The notes beneath the pieces were generated by a model. It did not search any database. It was not told the DNA's origin and was given only the letters and a program-made list of their open reading frames with translations. From CAZSGN01 sp964606415 (GTDB taxonomy: Bacteria > Bacteroidota > Bacteroidia > Bacteroidales > JBBRXJ01): 15,286 nucleotides of DNA. The stretch spans positions 1 to 15,286 of the forward strand of contig CAZSGN010000039.1 in the NCBI GenBank assembly GCA_964606415.1, in the 5' to 3' direction. This document shows, piece by piece, positions 1 to 7,418 of this stretch. Position 1 is the stretch's first letter. Every line of letters starts with the position of its first letter. Position numbers and translations under genes: made by a program.

Positions 1-36
1 GCAAATAATATCTAAGTTGAGTAACATGAGTGAAGT

Positions 37-53
37 GAAATAGTGATTTATAT
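37..53. repeat. 17-base sequence, copy 1 (also found at 14352-14368)
   Basis: GAAATAGTGATTTATAT occurs here and, identically and in the same orientation, at 14352-14368. This copy lies just upstream of the -33 box at 62-65, where an activator could bind. The other copy lies in the upstream region of the SpoIIE phosphatase gene. Shared regulation is an inference; AT-rich chance identity remains possible. Confidence 0.45.
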
Positions 54-61
54 AGGTGTGA

Positions 62-90
62 TTTGGGTAATGCTCTTCATTTTATTTTTG
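62..90 (+). promoter_or_regulatory. Putative Bacteroidota sigma-A promoter of the universal stress protein gene
   Basis: A -33-type TTTG lies at 62-65 and an exact TAnnTTTG -7 box (TATTTTTG) at 83-90, with 17 bases between them. This is the only place in the window where I see both elements. It would give a leader of roughly 80-85 bases before the ATG at 181. A second, imperfect box (TATATTTTG, one base too long) lies at 122-130. The assignment rests on matching the known Bacteroidota consensus only. Confidence 0.5.
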
Positions 91-180
91 TTATTTAGCA
101 ACTCTTTCAAAAAAAAATACGTATATTTTGATATGTAATGATTTTTTGAGTAAAAATATAATGGATAAACTATTTGAATA

Positions 181-1011
181 ATGAAAAGTGAAGAGAATCA
201 TATTGTCGTCCCATGGGATTTTACCGAAGTTGCTTATATTGCCTTGGAACATGCTGTGAAAATTGCCCATCAGGTAGCCAAAAGCCAAATTACCTTATTG
301 CATATTATTAGTGGTAAGGTCGATTCGGCAAAGGTTAAAAAGAAAGAAGATGATTTTGCTCAAATTCGAAAGGGTTTTGGACATGTGGAAAATGTTAAGT
401 TGTCTACAGAAATTCTAGCAGGTTCTATTTTTTCTTCGATTTCGGAATTTGCGGAATCTGTTAATGCAAATCTTGTGGTAATGGGGACACATGGAATTAA
501 AGGCTTGCAGAAATTGTTTGGGAGTTATGCTTATAAAGTGTTGTTGGGGTCAAAGGTGCCTTTTATTATTGTTAAAGATAGCCCCCGGGATGATTGTGAA
601 TACACGGATATTGTTTTGCCCATTGATTTTCGTTTTGAAAATATGGAGAAGCTCGAGAGTGCTGCTTATTTTGGACGTTTTTTTGATTCAAGGATACATA
701 TTTTCAGAGCCTCTGCCAATACTAAACAACAAGAGAAACAAATTAATGTGAATATGAATATTGCAACAACCCTTTTTGCCCAGAATAAAATCCATTATGA
801 TATTCATGCTGCCTCTAAAAATAACCGCTTTGCCAAAGAAACCATTAATTTTGCAGAAAAAATTAAATCGGATCTTATTTTAATTATGACAAGTCAGCAT
901 AATATTAAAGAGGTGATTCTTGGTGAGCATGAACAAAATATTATTGATAATTCTGCTCAAATACCTGTTTTGTGTGTGAATCCTTCCCCGGAGCTTTCAA
1001 AAAATTTTTAA
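181..1011 (+). CDS. Tandem-domain universal stress protein (UspA family)
   Basis: A 276-residue cytoplasmic protein with two UspA-type alpha/beta domains, roughly residues 6-132 and 141-270. Domain 1 begins with the typical IVVPWDF strand and carries a nucleotide-binding loop G102-T-H-G105, eight residues, then G114-S115. The classic ATP-binding motif is G-2x-G-9x-G(S/T), so the spacing is one residue short, though the loop still looks functional. Domain 2 starts at IVLPIDF, but the matching loop (MTSQHNIKEVILGEH) has lost the G-x-x-G pair, so it probably does not bind ATP and may act in dimer-like packing. Family members support survival under starvation or stress; the ligand and role here are unknown. 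The ATG at 181 starts the first strand correctly, and a promoter lies upstream. The gene stands alone and converges with the TPR gene. Confidence 0.9.
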   Translation: MKSEENHIVVPWDFTEVAYIALEHAVKIAHQVAKSQITLLHIISGKVDSAKVKKKEDDFAQIRKGFGHVENVKLSTEILAGSIFSSISEFAESVNANLVVMGTHGIKGLQKLFGSYAYKVLLGSKVPFIIVKDSPRDDCEYTDIVLPIDFRFENMEKLESAAYFGRFFDSRIHIFRASANTKQQEKQINVNMNIATTLFAQNKIHYDIHAASKNNRFAKETINFAEKIKSDLILIMTSQHNIKEVILGEHEQNIIDNSAQIPVLCVNPSPELSKNF

Positions 1012-1087
1012 CTTAGGGGGCTACCCAAATTTTCAGCAAAATCGAAAATATCTCTTTATAAATTAAGCACCTTGCTTTATTCACGGA

Positions 1088-2068
1088 TTACTTGCATTTA
1101 AGCACCTCATCTATTTGATATTCACTCGCTTTAAGGTATTCGCCATATTTGGCTTTTTTATATGCACTACAAGCTTTATCATTATTGTTTTTTCCTTGAT
1201 AAGCACGGCCTAGCTCAAAATATATTTTTGCTTTATCTGTTTTCGTGCCGGTATTAAGTGATAACGCTTTGTTGGCGTGTTCAATGGCTTTGTCGTATTC
1301 TTTGATCTCGTTAAAAGAGCGGGCAAGCAGATAATGGCCATCTTCAAAATCATCATTGAAAGAAAGCGCATCATTCAGGAGCTCAATAGCTTTATCATTG
1401 TCCCCGTCCTTTTGTGTCTGGGCAGCTTGATTAAAAAAGTGTTTTTGTGCCAGGGAAGTAATTTTCGATTCTACTTTTTTGTCTTTTTCCTGCTGTGCAA
1501 CTTTCTGCCCTTTGATCATGACTTTTTTAAATTGGTCATTTTGATCAATTTTCCGTGCACAAATGCCTGCCAGATAATAAGCCATTGAGTAACTGGAGTC
1601 TGCATCTATTGCCGCATTGAAAGATTCAGAAGCAGCTTCGTAATCATTGTTTTTATAGGCTTGCTTTCCTTTGGCTGAATGGAATCTTGATAATAATTGT
1701 TTACCTTTCTGCATGCCATCTTCATTGTCTATTTTTTCTGCTGCGTCGATTGCTTTACTGCTGGCGTCAATAGCCTTGTCGATGTCTGATTTATAGATGC
1801 TTTTGGCGTATTCGCGATAAGCACGGGGGAGCAGTTTTGATGCCTCAATCTCTATTTCTTCTGCATCCGGGCCCAAGGTTTCGGTTATATCAATACATTC
1901 TTTTAAAGCATCAATTGATGATTTATACGACTCATCGTTGAAGGCTTCAGCTCCTTTATTATATAGTTTTTTTGCTTCATCCAGGCTTTGGCCAGTTATT
2001 TGAATCGTGAAGAGCGTTAGAAAAAGTAATGTCGTGGTTCTTTTGATGAAAAGATGACTTTTTTTCAT
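1088..2068 (-). CDS. Exported tetratricopeptide-repeat protein
   Basis: A 326-residue protein beginning with a Sec signal peptide: a Lys/Arg-rich N-region, a hydrophobic core at about residues 12-22, and probable cleavage near ITGQ (residues 24-27). The rest is helical TPR. Clear repeats lie around residues 28-60, 134-170 (KQAYKNNDYEAASESFNAAI), 208-240, 242-272 (GHYLLARSFNEIKEYDKAI) and 280-310 (KIYFELGRAYQGKNNNDKA). It has no catalytic domain and no lipobox cysteine, so it is probably a soluble periplasmic scaffold. TPR proteins of this kind in Bacteroidota often serve envelope or outer-membrane assembly, but nothing here fixes a partner. It is monocistronic, divergent from the gldA-like gene and convergent with the stress-protein gene. 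The family call is firm; the function is unknown. Confidence 0.85.
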   Translation of the reverse strand: MKKSHLFIKRTTTLLFLTLFTIQITGQSLDEAKKLYNKGAEAFNDESYKSSIDALKECIDITETLGPDAEEIEIEASKLLPRAYREYAKSIYKSDIDKAIDASSKAIDAAEKIDNEDGMQKGKQLLSRFHSAKGKQAYKNNDYEAASESFNAAIDADSSYSMAYYLAGICARKIDQNDQFKKVMIKGQKVAQQEKDKKVESKITSLAQKHFFNQAAQTQKDGDNDKAIELLNDALSFNDDFEDGHYLLARSFNEIKEYDKAIEHANKALSLNTGTKTDKAKIYFELGRAYQGKNNNDKACSAYKKAKYGEYLKASEYQIDEVLKCK

Positions 2069-2098
2069 TGTTCTGTTTTTTTTGGTTTATGTATGATG

Positions 2099-2106
2099 CA
2101 AATATA
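2099..2106 (-). promoter_or_regulatory. -7 box upstream of the TPR gene
   Basis: Read on the minus strand this is TATATTTG, an exact match to the Bacteroidota TAnnTTTG -7 element, 30 bases before the ATG. Transcription would begin about 20-25 bases from the start codon. I see no TTG at the expected -33 position, so only half of the promoter is supported. Confidence 0.4.
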
Positions 2107-2320
2107 TTAAAAAGATAAAATCTTTAATATGTTTGTTTTTATATTTTTAAGGTTATAACTCGTTTTACTTTGTGCTAAGTGGAGGTTGCTATTGTCTTTA
2201 ACACTAAGGTTTTTGTTTAATTGTAACAATTTCATTGTTCTGTTCTACAAATTGAGGAAGTATGTGTTGTTTTATGATCATAATTATTTTATCAAGGCGC
2301 GGTTCCTCTCTTATTTTTTT

Positions 2321-2328
2321 TAATTTTG
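2321..2328 (+). promoter_or_regulatory. -7 box upstream of the gldA-like gene
   Basis: TAATTTTG matches the Bacteroidota TAnnTTTG -7 consensus exactly and lies 61 bases before the ATG at 2390, predicting a leader of about 55 bases. No TTG is seen at the -33 position, so this is a half-supported promoter. Confidence 0.35.
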
Positions 2329-2389
2329 TTTAAACTACTTCATTTAGGTTACATCCTTTTTTTTATTATTATATTATTAACGGACTATT

Positions 2390-3298
2390 ATGTCAATTGT
2401 TACAGAAGGAGTTATTAAATTTTACGGAAAACAAAAGGCACTTGATCAAATTTCTTTTTCACTTGAAAGTGGTGAGATTGTTGGTTTTATTGGTCCAAAT
2501 GGCGCTGGTAAATCTACCATGATGAGGATTTTGACGGGCCTGTTAATGCCTGATGCCGGCAAAGTGGTGGTTAATGGGTATGATATGATACAAAATCCAG
2601 TAGAAGTTAGAAAGAATATTGGTTTTCTTCCTGAAAATAATCCTTTGTATACAGATATGTATGTGCGGGAGTATCTTTCTTTTGTTGCTTCTTTCTATGC
2701 TGGTATCCAGCCGGAGTCCCGGGTTGAGAAAATGATTGAAATAACAGGATTGAAACCCGAGGCACATAAAAAAATCAGGCAATTGTCAAAAGGCTATAAA
2801 CAGCGGGTTGGAATTGCTCAGGCTTTAATTCATGATCCTGAGGTGCTTATTCTTGATGAACCTACTTCTGGATTGGATCCAAACCAAATTCTGGAGATTA
2901 GGGACCTTATTTCTGGATTGGGAAAAGCTAAAACAGTTCTTTTATCTACTCATATTATGCAAGAAGTTGAAGCCATTTGTGATAGAATTATGGTGATCAA
3001 AAACGGACGTTTAGTTGCCAATGAAAAAAAAGAAGGTATTTATAGTCATGGAAATCCCCAGGAAGTTACTGTCCTGGTTGAATTCGATCAGCCGGTTGAT
3101 GGAGAGGATTTAGACCAGTTGCCAGGCGTAGGTAAAATTAAAGCATTGTCTGAACGGAAATGGCTAATTGAAGCGGCTGGGAGTGATGATATAAGGGAAA
3201 TTGTTTTTAAGTTTGCTGTTGCTCGTGAAAGGATGGTGCTTTCTATGCAAAAGCAGGAAAAAAGCCTGGAGCATGTTTTTAAGGAATTAACCAGTTGA
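2390..3298 (+). CDS. gldA: GldA-like ABC transporter ATP-binding protein
   Basis: A 302-residue ABC ATPase, the normal length for GldA, the nucleotide-binding subunit that works with GldF/GldG membrane proteins and is linked to gliding in Flavobacterium. The nucleotide-binding domain shows Walker A GPNGAGKST (residues 35-43), a Q-loop region LPENNPLY in which Glu82 replaces the usual Gln, an ABC signature LSKGYKQ (132-138) instead of LSGGQ, Walker B VLILDEP (152-158) and the switch His188 in STHIM. A C-terminal extension of about 80 residues after residue 220 is typical of this export subfamily. LPEN and LSKGY fit the GldA/antibiotic-exporter branch. No permease gene adjoins it, so its partner must be encoded elsewhere. 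It is followed by 147 bases and a separate promoter before ileS. The ABC assignment is certain; the GldA name is likely but not proven, and another DrrA-like exporter ATPase is possible. Confidence 0.8.
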   Translation: MSIVTEGVIKFYGKQKALDQISFSLESGEIVGFIGPNGAGKSTMMRILTGLLMPDAGKVVVNGYDMIQNPVEVRKNIGFLPENNPLYTDMYVREYLSFVASFYAGIQPESRVEKMIEITGLKPEAHKKIRQLSKGYKQRVGIAQALIHDPEVLILDEPTSGLDPNQILEIRDLISGLGKAKTVLLSTHIMQEVEAICDRIMVIKNGRLVANEKKEGIYSHGNPQEVTVLVEFDQPVDGEDLDQLPGVGKIKALSERKWLIEAAGSDDIREIVFKFAVARERMVLSMQKQEKSLEHVFKELTS

Positions 3299-3362
3299 AC
3301 TCTTTATTTTCAGCTTCTTATATTATCAAAAGGTATATCGCTTTTCCATTCCTCTTTTTTTT

Positions 3363-3370
3363 TATCTTTG
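3363..3370 (+). promoter_or_regulatory. -7 box of the ileS operon
   Basis: TATCTTTG matches TAnnTTTG exactly. It lies 76 bases before the chosen ileS ATG (3446) and immediately before an 8-bp inverted repeat. No -33 TTG is visible upstream. It supports transcription of ileS and the following genes separately from the gldA-like gene. Confidence 0.4.
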
Positions 3371-3371
3371 T

Positions 3372-3395
3372 AACCTTTTATAGGGTGAAAAGGTT
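3372..3395 (+). promoter_or_regulatory. Inverted repeat at the start of the ileS leader
   Basis: AACCTTTT (3372-3379) and AAAAGGTT (3388-3395) form a perfect 8-bp inverted repeat around an 8-base loop. It begins one base after the -7 box, so it overlaps the likely transcription start. No T-run follows, so it is unlikely to be a terminator for the upstream gene. It could be an operator or a 5' stabilising hairpin. Confidence 0.4.
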
Positions 3396-3445
3396 TCTGT
3401 GAATCTTGTTTGCTGGTCTATTGTGAAATAATAACGGAATTATTG

Positions 3446-6400
3446 ATGAAGTTGAAATTCGCGGAATACAAGTCTTTTGATCTTTCAAAGATCAATCAAG
3501 AGGTTTTAAAACGCTGGAAAAAGGATGCTACCTTTAATAAAAGCCTTGATAAAAACAAAGATAATGAGACTTTTGTTTTTTATGAAGGGCCACCTTCTGC
3601 TAATGGAATGCCGGGGATTCATCATGTTATGGCCCGAACCATTAAAGATGTGTTCTGCCGTTATAAAACCCAACAGGGTTATCTTGTCAGGCGTAAAGCT
3701 GGGTGGGATACACATGGTTTGCCTGTAGAGCTGGGTGTTGAAAAACAATTAGGGATTACCAAGGAGGATATTGGCAAATCCGTTTCGGTGGCTGAATATA
3801 ACGAAAAGTGTCGTGAAGAGGTCATGAAGTTTACTGATGCATGGGAAGATCTTACTGAAAAAATGGGATACTGGATCAATATGGATGATCCTTATATTAC
3901 TTATGACAACAGGTATATAGAGTCGGTATGGAATTTATTAAAAAAACTTTTTGAGAAAGGCTTGCTTTATAAAGGATATACCATTCAGCCCTATTCTCCT
4001 GCTGCGGGTACCGGTCTGAGCACGCATGAATTGAATCAGCCGGGCTGTTATCGTGATGTTAAGGATACAAGTTGTGTTGCCCAGTTTAAGATGATTCCTG
4101 ATGAGAAAAGTCAGTCTTTGATTAGCCAGACGGATACAGATATTTTTTTCCTTGCATGGACAACCACTCCCTGGACCCTGCCTTCCAATACAGCACTTGC
4201 TGTGGGAGATGATATTAAGTATGCAATGGTCCGGACTTTTAATCCTTATACAGGGCTGCCTGTTACTGTTATTCTGGCCAGAGATTTGGTAAATGTCTAT
4301 TTTCCTGATAAAAATAAAGATCTGACATTTGATGATTATCAACCAGGCGATAAAAAAGTGCCTTTTAAAATATTAAAGGAATTTAAAGGCAGTGAGTTCG
4401 TCGGCATTAAGTATGAGCAATTAATTGATTGGGTGAAGCCTGATGGTGATGCTTTTAGGATTATTCAGGGTGATTTTGTGACGACAGAAGAGGGGACGGG
4501 AATAGTGCATATTGCTCCCACTTTTGGGGCTGATGATTACCGTGTGGCTCAACAGCATGATATTGTTCCGCTTGTTATCGAAGATGCAAATGGACAGAAA
4601 ATGCCTTTGGTTGATAAACAGGGGCGTTTTATGCCTGTGGATGAAATGGCTTCTGATTTTGTTGAACGTTTTGTTAATGTTGATTCCTATCAATCTTTTC
4701 AGGGGCGTTTTGTAAAAAATGAATATGATGATAATCTTCCCGATGATGCGCCTGCTATTGACGTGGATATTGCTGTGATGTTAAAGAAAGAGAACAAAGC
4801 TTTTCGTGTTGAAAAGTATGTCCATAGTTATCCGCATTGCTGGCGGACAGATAAGCCGGTGCTTTACTATCCATTAGATTCATGGTTTGTTAAAACAACT
4901 GCTGTTAAAGATCGGTTAATCGCATTAAATAAACAAATTAACTGGAAACCAGAATCTACTGGTTCTGGCCGATTTGGAAAATGGCTGGAGAACTTGGTGG
5001 ACTGGAATCTTTCAAGGTCAAGATATTGGGGGACACCCCTTCCTGTATGGGTAACGGAAGATAAGGATGAAGCCAAATGCATCGGTTCTTTAGCTGAATT
5101 AAAGGAAGAGATTGAAAAGTCGGTTAAGGCTGGTGTTATGGATCATAGTCCGCTTGAGGACTTTATTGAGGATGATTTTTCTTTTGAAAATTACAGTAAA
5201 TTTGATTTGCATCGTCCTTATGTGGATGAGGTTGTTTTGGTTACTGAAGATGGCCGTAAGATGTATCGCGAAATGGATCTGATTGATGTTTGGTTTGATT
5301 CGGGAGCCATGCCTTATGCACAGCTTCATTATCCTTTTGAGAATAAAGACATTTTTGAACATAATTTCCCTGCCGATTTTATTGCTGAAGGAGTGGACCA
5401 AACCCGTGGGTGGTTCTTTACATTGCACACGATTGCCAGCATGCTTTTTGATTCTGTAGCATTTAAAAATATTATCTCAAATGGATTGGTGCTGGATAAA
5501 AACGGCAATAAAATGTCTAAACGCCTGGGCAATGCTGTTGATCCTTTTGAAACGATAGACCGCTATGGCTCTGATCCACTGCGTTGGTATATGATTACCA
5601 ATGCCCAGCCCTGGGATAACTTGAAGTTTGATGTTGAAGGGATTGATGAGGTTAAACGTAAGTTCTTTGGAACCTTGTTCAATACTTATTCTTTTTTTGC
5701 ACTTTATGCCAATGTTGATGGTTTCACTCATAAGGAAAAGGAAATTCCGCTTAATAAGAGGCCTGAGATTGACAGGTGGATTATCTCCAGGTTGAATTCT
5801 TTGATTGAAGAGGTTACCACTTATTACGAGGATTATGAGCCAACCAAAGCAGGCAGAGCCATTCAGTTCTTTGTGCTGGAACATTTAAGCAATTGGTATG
5901 TCAGATTGAACCGAAAACGGTTTTGGGGAGGCGGTTATGATGATTCAAAAGTGGCTGCTTATCAAACGCTTTATTATTGCCTGAAAATTATTTCACAGTT
6001 GGCAGCACCTATCGCTCCTTTTTATATGGATCAACTTTATGCTGATCTAACAGCGGTTACTGAAAACAAGAAGGAATCAGTTCATTTGAGTGATTTTCCT
6101 GTTGTTGCTGTGAACACAATTGATAAAGAATTAGAAGACCAGATGAGTATTGCTCAACGTATTTCTTCCATGGTACTGGCTTTACGGCGAAAAGTGAATA
6201 TTAAAGTTCGGCAGCCTTTGGCGAAAATCATGGTGCCTGCGACCGATCCTGCTTTTATTGACCGGTTTGAAGCAGTAAAAGATTTAATCCTTAATGAGGT
6301 TAATGTTAAAGAAGTTGATTATGTTAATGATACTTCTGGGGTGCTTGTAAAAAAAATGAAGCCTGATTTTAAAAAGTTAGGGCCGAAATATGGAAAGTTG

Positions 6401-6874
6401 ATGAAGCAAATTTCCGCCCGGTTAGCATCCATTGATCAGGCATTGATTACTAAGCTTGAGCAGGAAGGTCGCATTCAGTTTGATCTGGATGGAGAGCAAA
6501 TTGATATTAACCGGGATGAGGTGGATATTATTTCGGAAGATATTCCGGGCTGGTTAGTTGCTAATGAAGGAAATCTTACTGTGGCGCTTGATGTTCAGGT
6601 TACTGATGAGCTCAGGGAAGAAGGTTATGCCAGAGAGCTTGTGAATAAGATACAGAATCTACGTAAAGATAATGGTTATGATGTTACAGATAAGATTGTT
6701 GTTGAAGTGCAGGCCAACGGGCAAATTGAATCTGCATTAAGGAATTTTGGTGATTTTATTAAAGCACAGACATTGGCAAATTCTATTGATTTGGTTGATA
6801 CTTTAAATGAAAATAATTGTACATTTGTTGAGCTTAACGATATAAATACTTATATTTCTATTGATAAAAGTTAA
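3446..6874 (+). CDS. ileS: Isoleucyl-tRNA synthetase, long IleS2-like form with a GxHH signature
   Basis: A 1142-residue cytoplasmic class I enzyme that charges tRNA-Ile with isoleucine. In order: catalytic N-terminus with G57-I-H-H60 in the place of the HxGH signature (context ANGMPGIHHVM); CP1 editing domain with the Thr-rich TTTPWT at 239-244 and GIVHIAPTFGADDY around His355 and Asp363-Asp364; Rossmann closure with K689-M-S-K-R693; an anticodon-binding domain (LSNWYVRLNRKRFW); and a long C-terminal region. The length above 1100 residues, KMSKR and P-x-x-x-H context fit the eukaryote-like type 2 enzymes rather than the roughly 940-residue type 1 with a C-terminal zinc finger. I chose ATG 3446 because an in-frame TTG at 3410 adds twelve residues (LVYCEIITELL) with no family counterpart, while MKLKFAEYKSFDLSKIN starts as bacteroidotal homologues do. 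The next gene starts 10 bases after the stop, so they are co-transcribed. Confidence 0.96.
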   Translation: MKLKFAEYKSFDLSKINQEVLKRWKKDATFNKSLDKNKDNETFVFYEGPPSANGMPGIHHVMARTIKDVFCRYKTQQGYLVRRKAGWDTHGLPVELGVEKQLGITKEDIGKSVSVAEYNEKCREEVMKFTDAWEDLTEKMGYWINMDDPYITYDNRYIESVWNLLKKLFEKGLLYKGYTIQPYSPAAGTGLSTHELNQPGCYRDVKDTSCVAQFKMIPDEKSQSLISQTDTDIFFLAWTTTPWTLPSNTALAVGDDIKYAMVRTFNPYTGLPVTVILARDLVNVYFPDKNKDLTFDDYQPGDKKVPFKILKEFKGSEFVGIKYEQLIDWVKPDGDAFRIIQGDFVTTEEGTGIVHIAPTFGADDYRVAQQHDIVPLVIEDANGQKMPLVDKQGRFMPVDEMASDFVERFVNVDSYQSFQGRFVKNEYDDNLPDDAPAIDVDIAVMLKKENKAFRVEKYVHSYPHCWRTDKPVLYYPLDSWFVKTTAVKDRLIALNKQINWKPESTGSGRFGKWLENLVDWNLSRSRYWGTPLPVWVTEDKDEAKCIGSLAELKEEIEKSVKAGVMDHSPLEDFIEDDFSFENYSKFDLHRPYVDEVVLVTEDGRKMYREMDLIDVWFDSGAMPYAQLHYPFENKDIFEHNFPADFIAEGVDQTRGWFFTLHTIASMLFDSVAFKNIISNGLVLDKNGNKMSKRLGNAVDPFETIDRYGSDPLRWYMITNAQPWDNLKFDVEGIDEVKRKFFGTLFNTYSFFALYANVDGFTHKEKEIPLNKRPEIDRWIISRLNSLIEEVTTYYEDYEPTKAGRAIQFFVLEHLSNWYVRLNRKRFWGGGYDDSKVAAYQTLYYCLKIISQLAAPIAPFYMDQLYADLTAVTENKKESVHLSDFPVVAVNTIDKELEDQMSIAQRISSMVLALRRKVNIKVRQPLAKIMVPATDPAFIDRFEAVKDLILNEVNVKEVDYVNDTSGVLVKKMKPDFKKLGPKYGKLMKQISARLASIDQALITKLEQEGRIQFDLDGEQIDINRDEVDIISEDIPGWLVANEGNLTVALDVQVTDELREEGYARELVNKIQNLRKDNGYDVTDKIVVEVQANGQIESALRNFGDFIKAQTLANSIDLVDTLNENNCTFVELNDINTYISIDKS

Positions 6875-6884
6875 TATTTAAGAA

Positions 6885-7271
6885 ATGACAGAAAAAGAGA
6901 AGAACAGATATTCCGATGAGGAGTTGAATGAGTTTAAAAGCATTATTAATGATAAACTCGAGAAGGCGAAAGCTGATTACGAACTCTTGAAAAACACGAT
7001 TAATCATAGTGAAAGCAATGACACTGATGATACTTCGCCTACTTTTAAAGTACTTGAAGAAGGAGCTGCAACATTGTCGAAAGAAGAAGCCGGTCGTCTG
7101 GCTCAGCGGCAACAAAAATTCATTCAGCATCTTCAGGCGGCTTTGGTACGCATTGAAAATAAGACTTATGGCGTTTGCCGGGAAACAGGCAAGTTAATAT
7201 CCAAAGAACGTCTTAGGGCAGTGCCACATGCAACATTGAGTATTGAAGCTAAAAACAAGCAGGTAAAATAG
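6885..7271 (+). CDS. DksA/TraR-family protein with a degenerate zinc finger
   Basis: A 128-residue protein with a long helical hairpin (about residues 11-92) followed by a C-terminal DksA/TraR fold. DksA-type proteins enter the RNA polymerase secondary channel and modulate initiation, often with ppGpp. The coiled-coil tip is expected near residues 44-55 and reads N-D46-T-D-D49-T-S51, close to the DxxDxA tip motif. In the C-terminal domain only C98 remains of four zinc cysteines; the other positions are T101, S119 and A122 (CRETGKL ... TLSIEAK). This loss is a recurring feature of bacteroidotal homologues as I know them, so the fold must hold without zinc. It starts 10 bases after ileS and is separated from lspA by 147 bases. 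RNA polymerase binding is inferred from the family and is not shown by the sequence. Confidence 0.88.
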   Translation: MTEKEKNRYSDEELNEFKSIINDKLEKAKADYELLKNTINHSESNDTDDTSPTFKVLEEGAATLSKEEAGRLAQRQQKFIQHLQAALVRIENKTYGVCRETGKLISKERLRAVPHATLSIEAKNKQVK

Positions 7272-7418
7272 CCATTTACAAACATGTGTCATTATGCTTT
7301 TATTTTTACATTTTCATGAAATCAATTATTCTGATTTTAAGGGAATGTCGCTGATTTTTTAAAAAAGCATAAGTTAAATGTTTGTGTTGGTAGTATTGCT
7401 TTTAAACATATCGATTAA

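Larger units (their letters stand above)
2069..2389. other. Divergent intergenic region between the TPR gene and the gldA-like gene
   Basis: This stretch of 321 bases is strongly AT-rich and holds no credible ORF, RNA gene or long repeat. It carries one -7 box for each flanking gene (2099-2106 minus, 2321-2328 plus). A 13-base palindrome (AATTGT-A-ACAATT, 2219-2231) lies between them. It could be a small operator, but it may be chance in such AT-rich DNA. Confidence 0.5.

Noticed and set aside
1012..1087. Terminator between the convergent stress-protein and TPR genes (AAGCA-CCT-TGCTT)
   Set aside because: The stem is only five pairs and lacks a T-run of useful length on either strand.
2219..2231. 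AATTGT-A-ACAATT palindrome as a firm operator
   Set aside because: It is only A/T-rich arms of six bases in a very AT-rich spacer, with no second copy; noted only in the intergenic entry.
3410..3445. TTG-initiated N-terminal extension of ileS
   Set aside because: The twelve added residues (LVYCEIITELL after the start) resemble nothing conserved, and the ATG at 3446 begins exactly where bacteroidotal IleS proteins begin.
3371..3445. T-box riboswitch in front of ileS
   Set aside because: No T-box sequence, specifier structure or terminator is visible, and T-boxes belong to Firmicutes and related groups. Only a short inverted repeat is present.
3506..5884. Several minus-strand reading frames of 66-135 codons inside ileS
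   Set aside because: They are antisense shadows of a well-supported gene and show no domain, signal peptide or coherent composition.
7272..7418. Promoter directly in front of lspA
   Set aside because: Only a seven-of-eight match (TAGTATTG, 7391-7398) with no properly spaced -33 element; readthrough from ileS is simpler.
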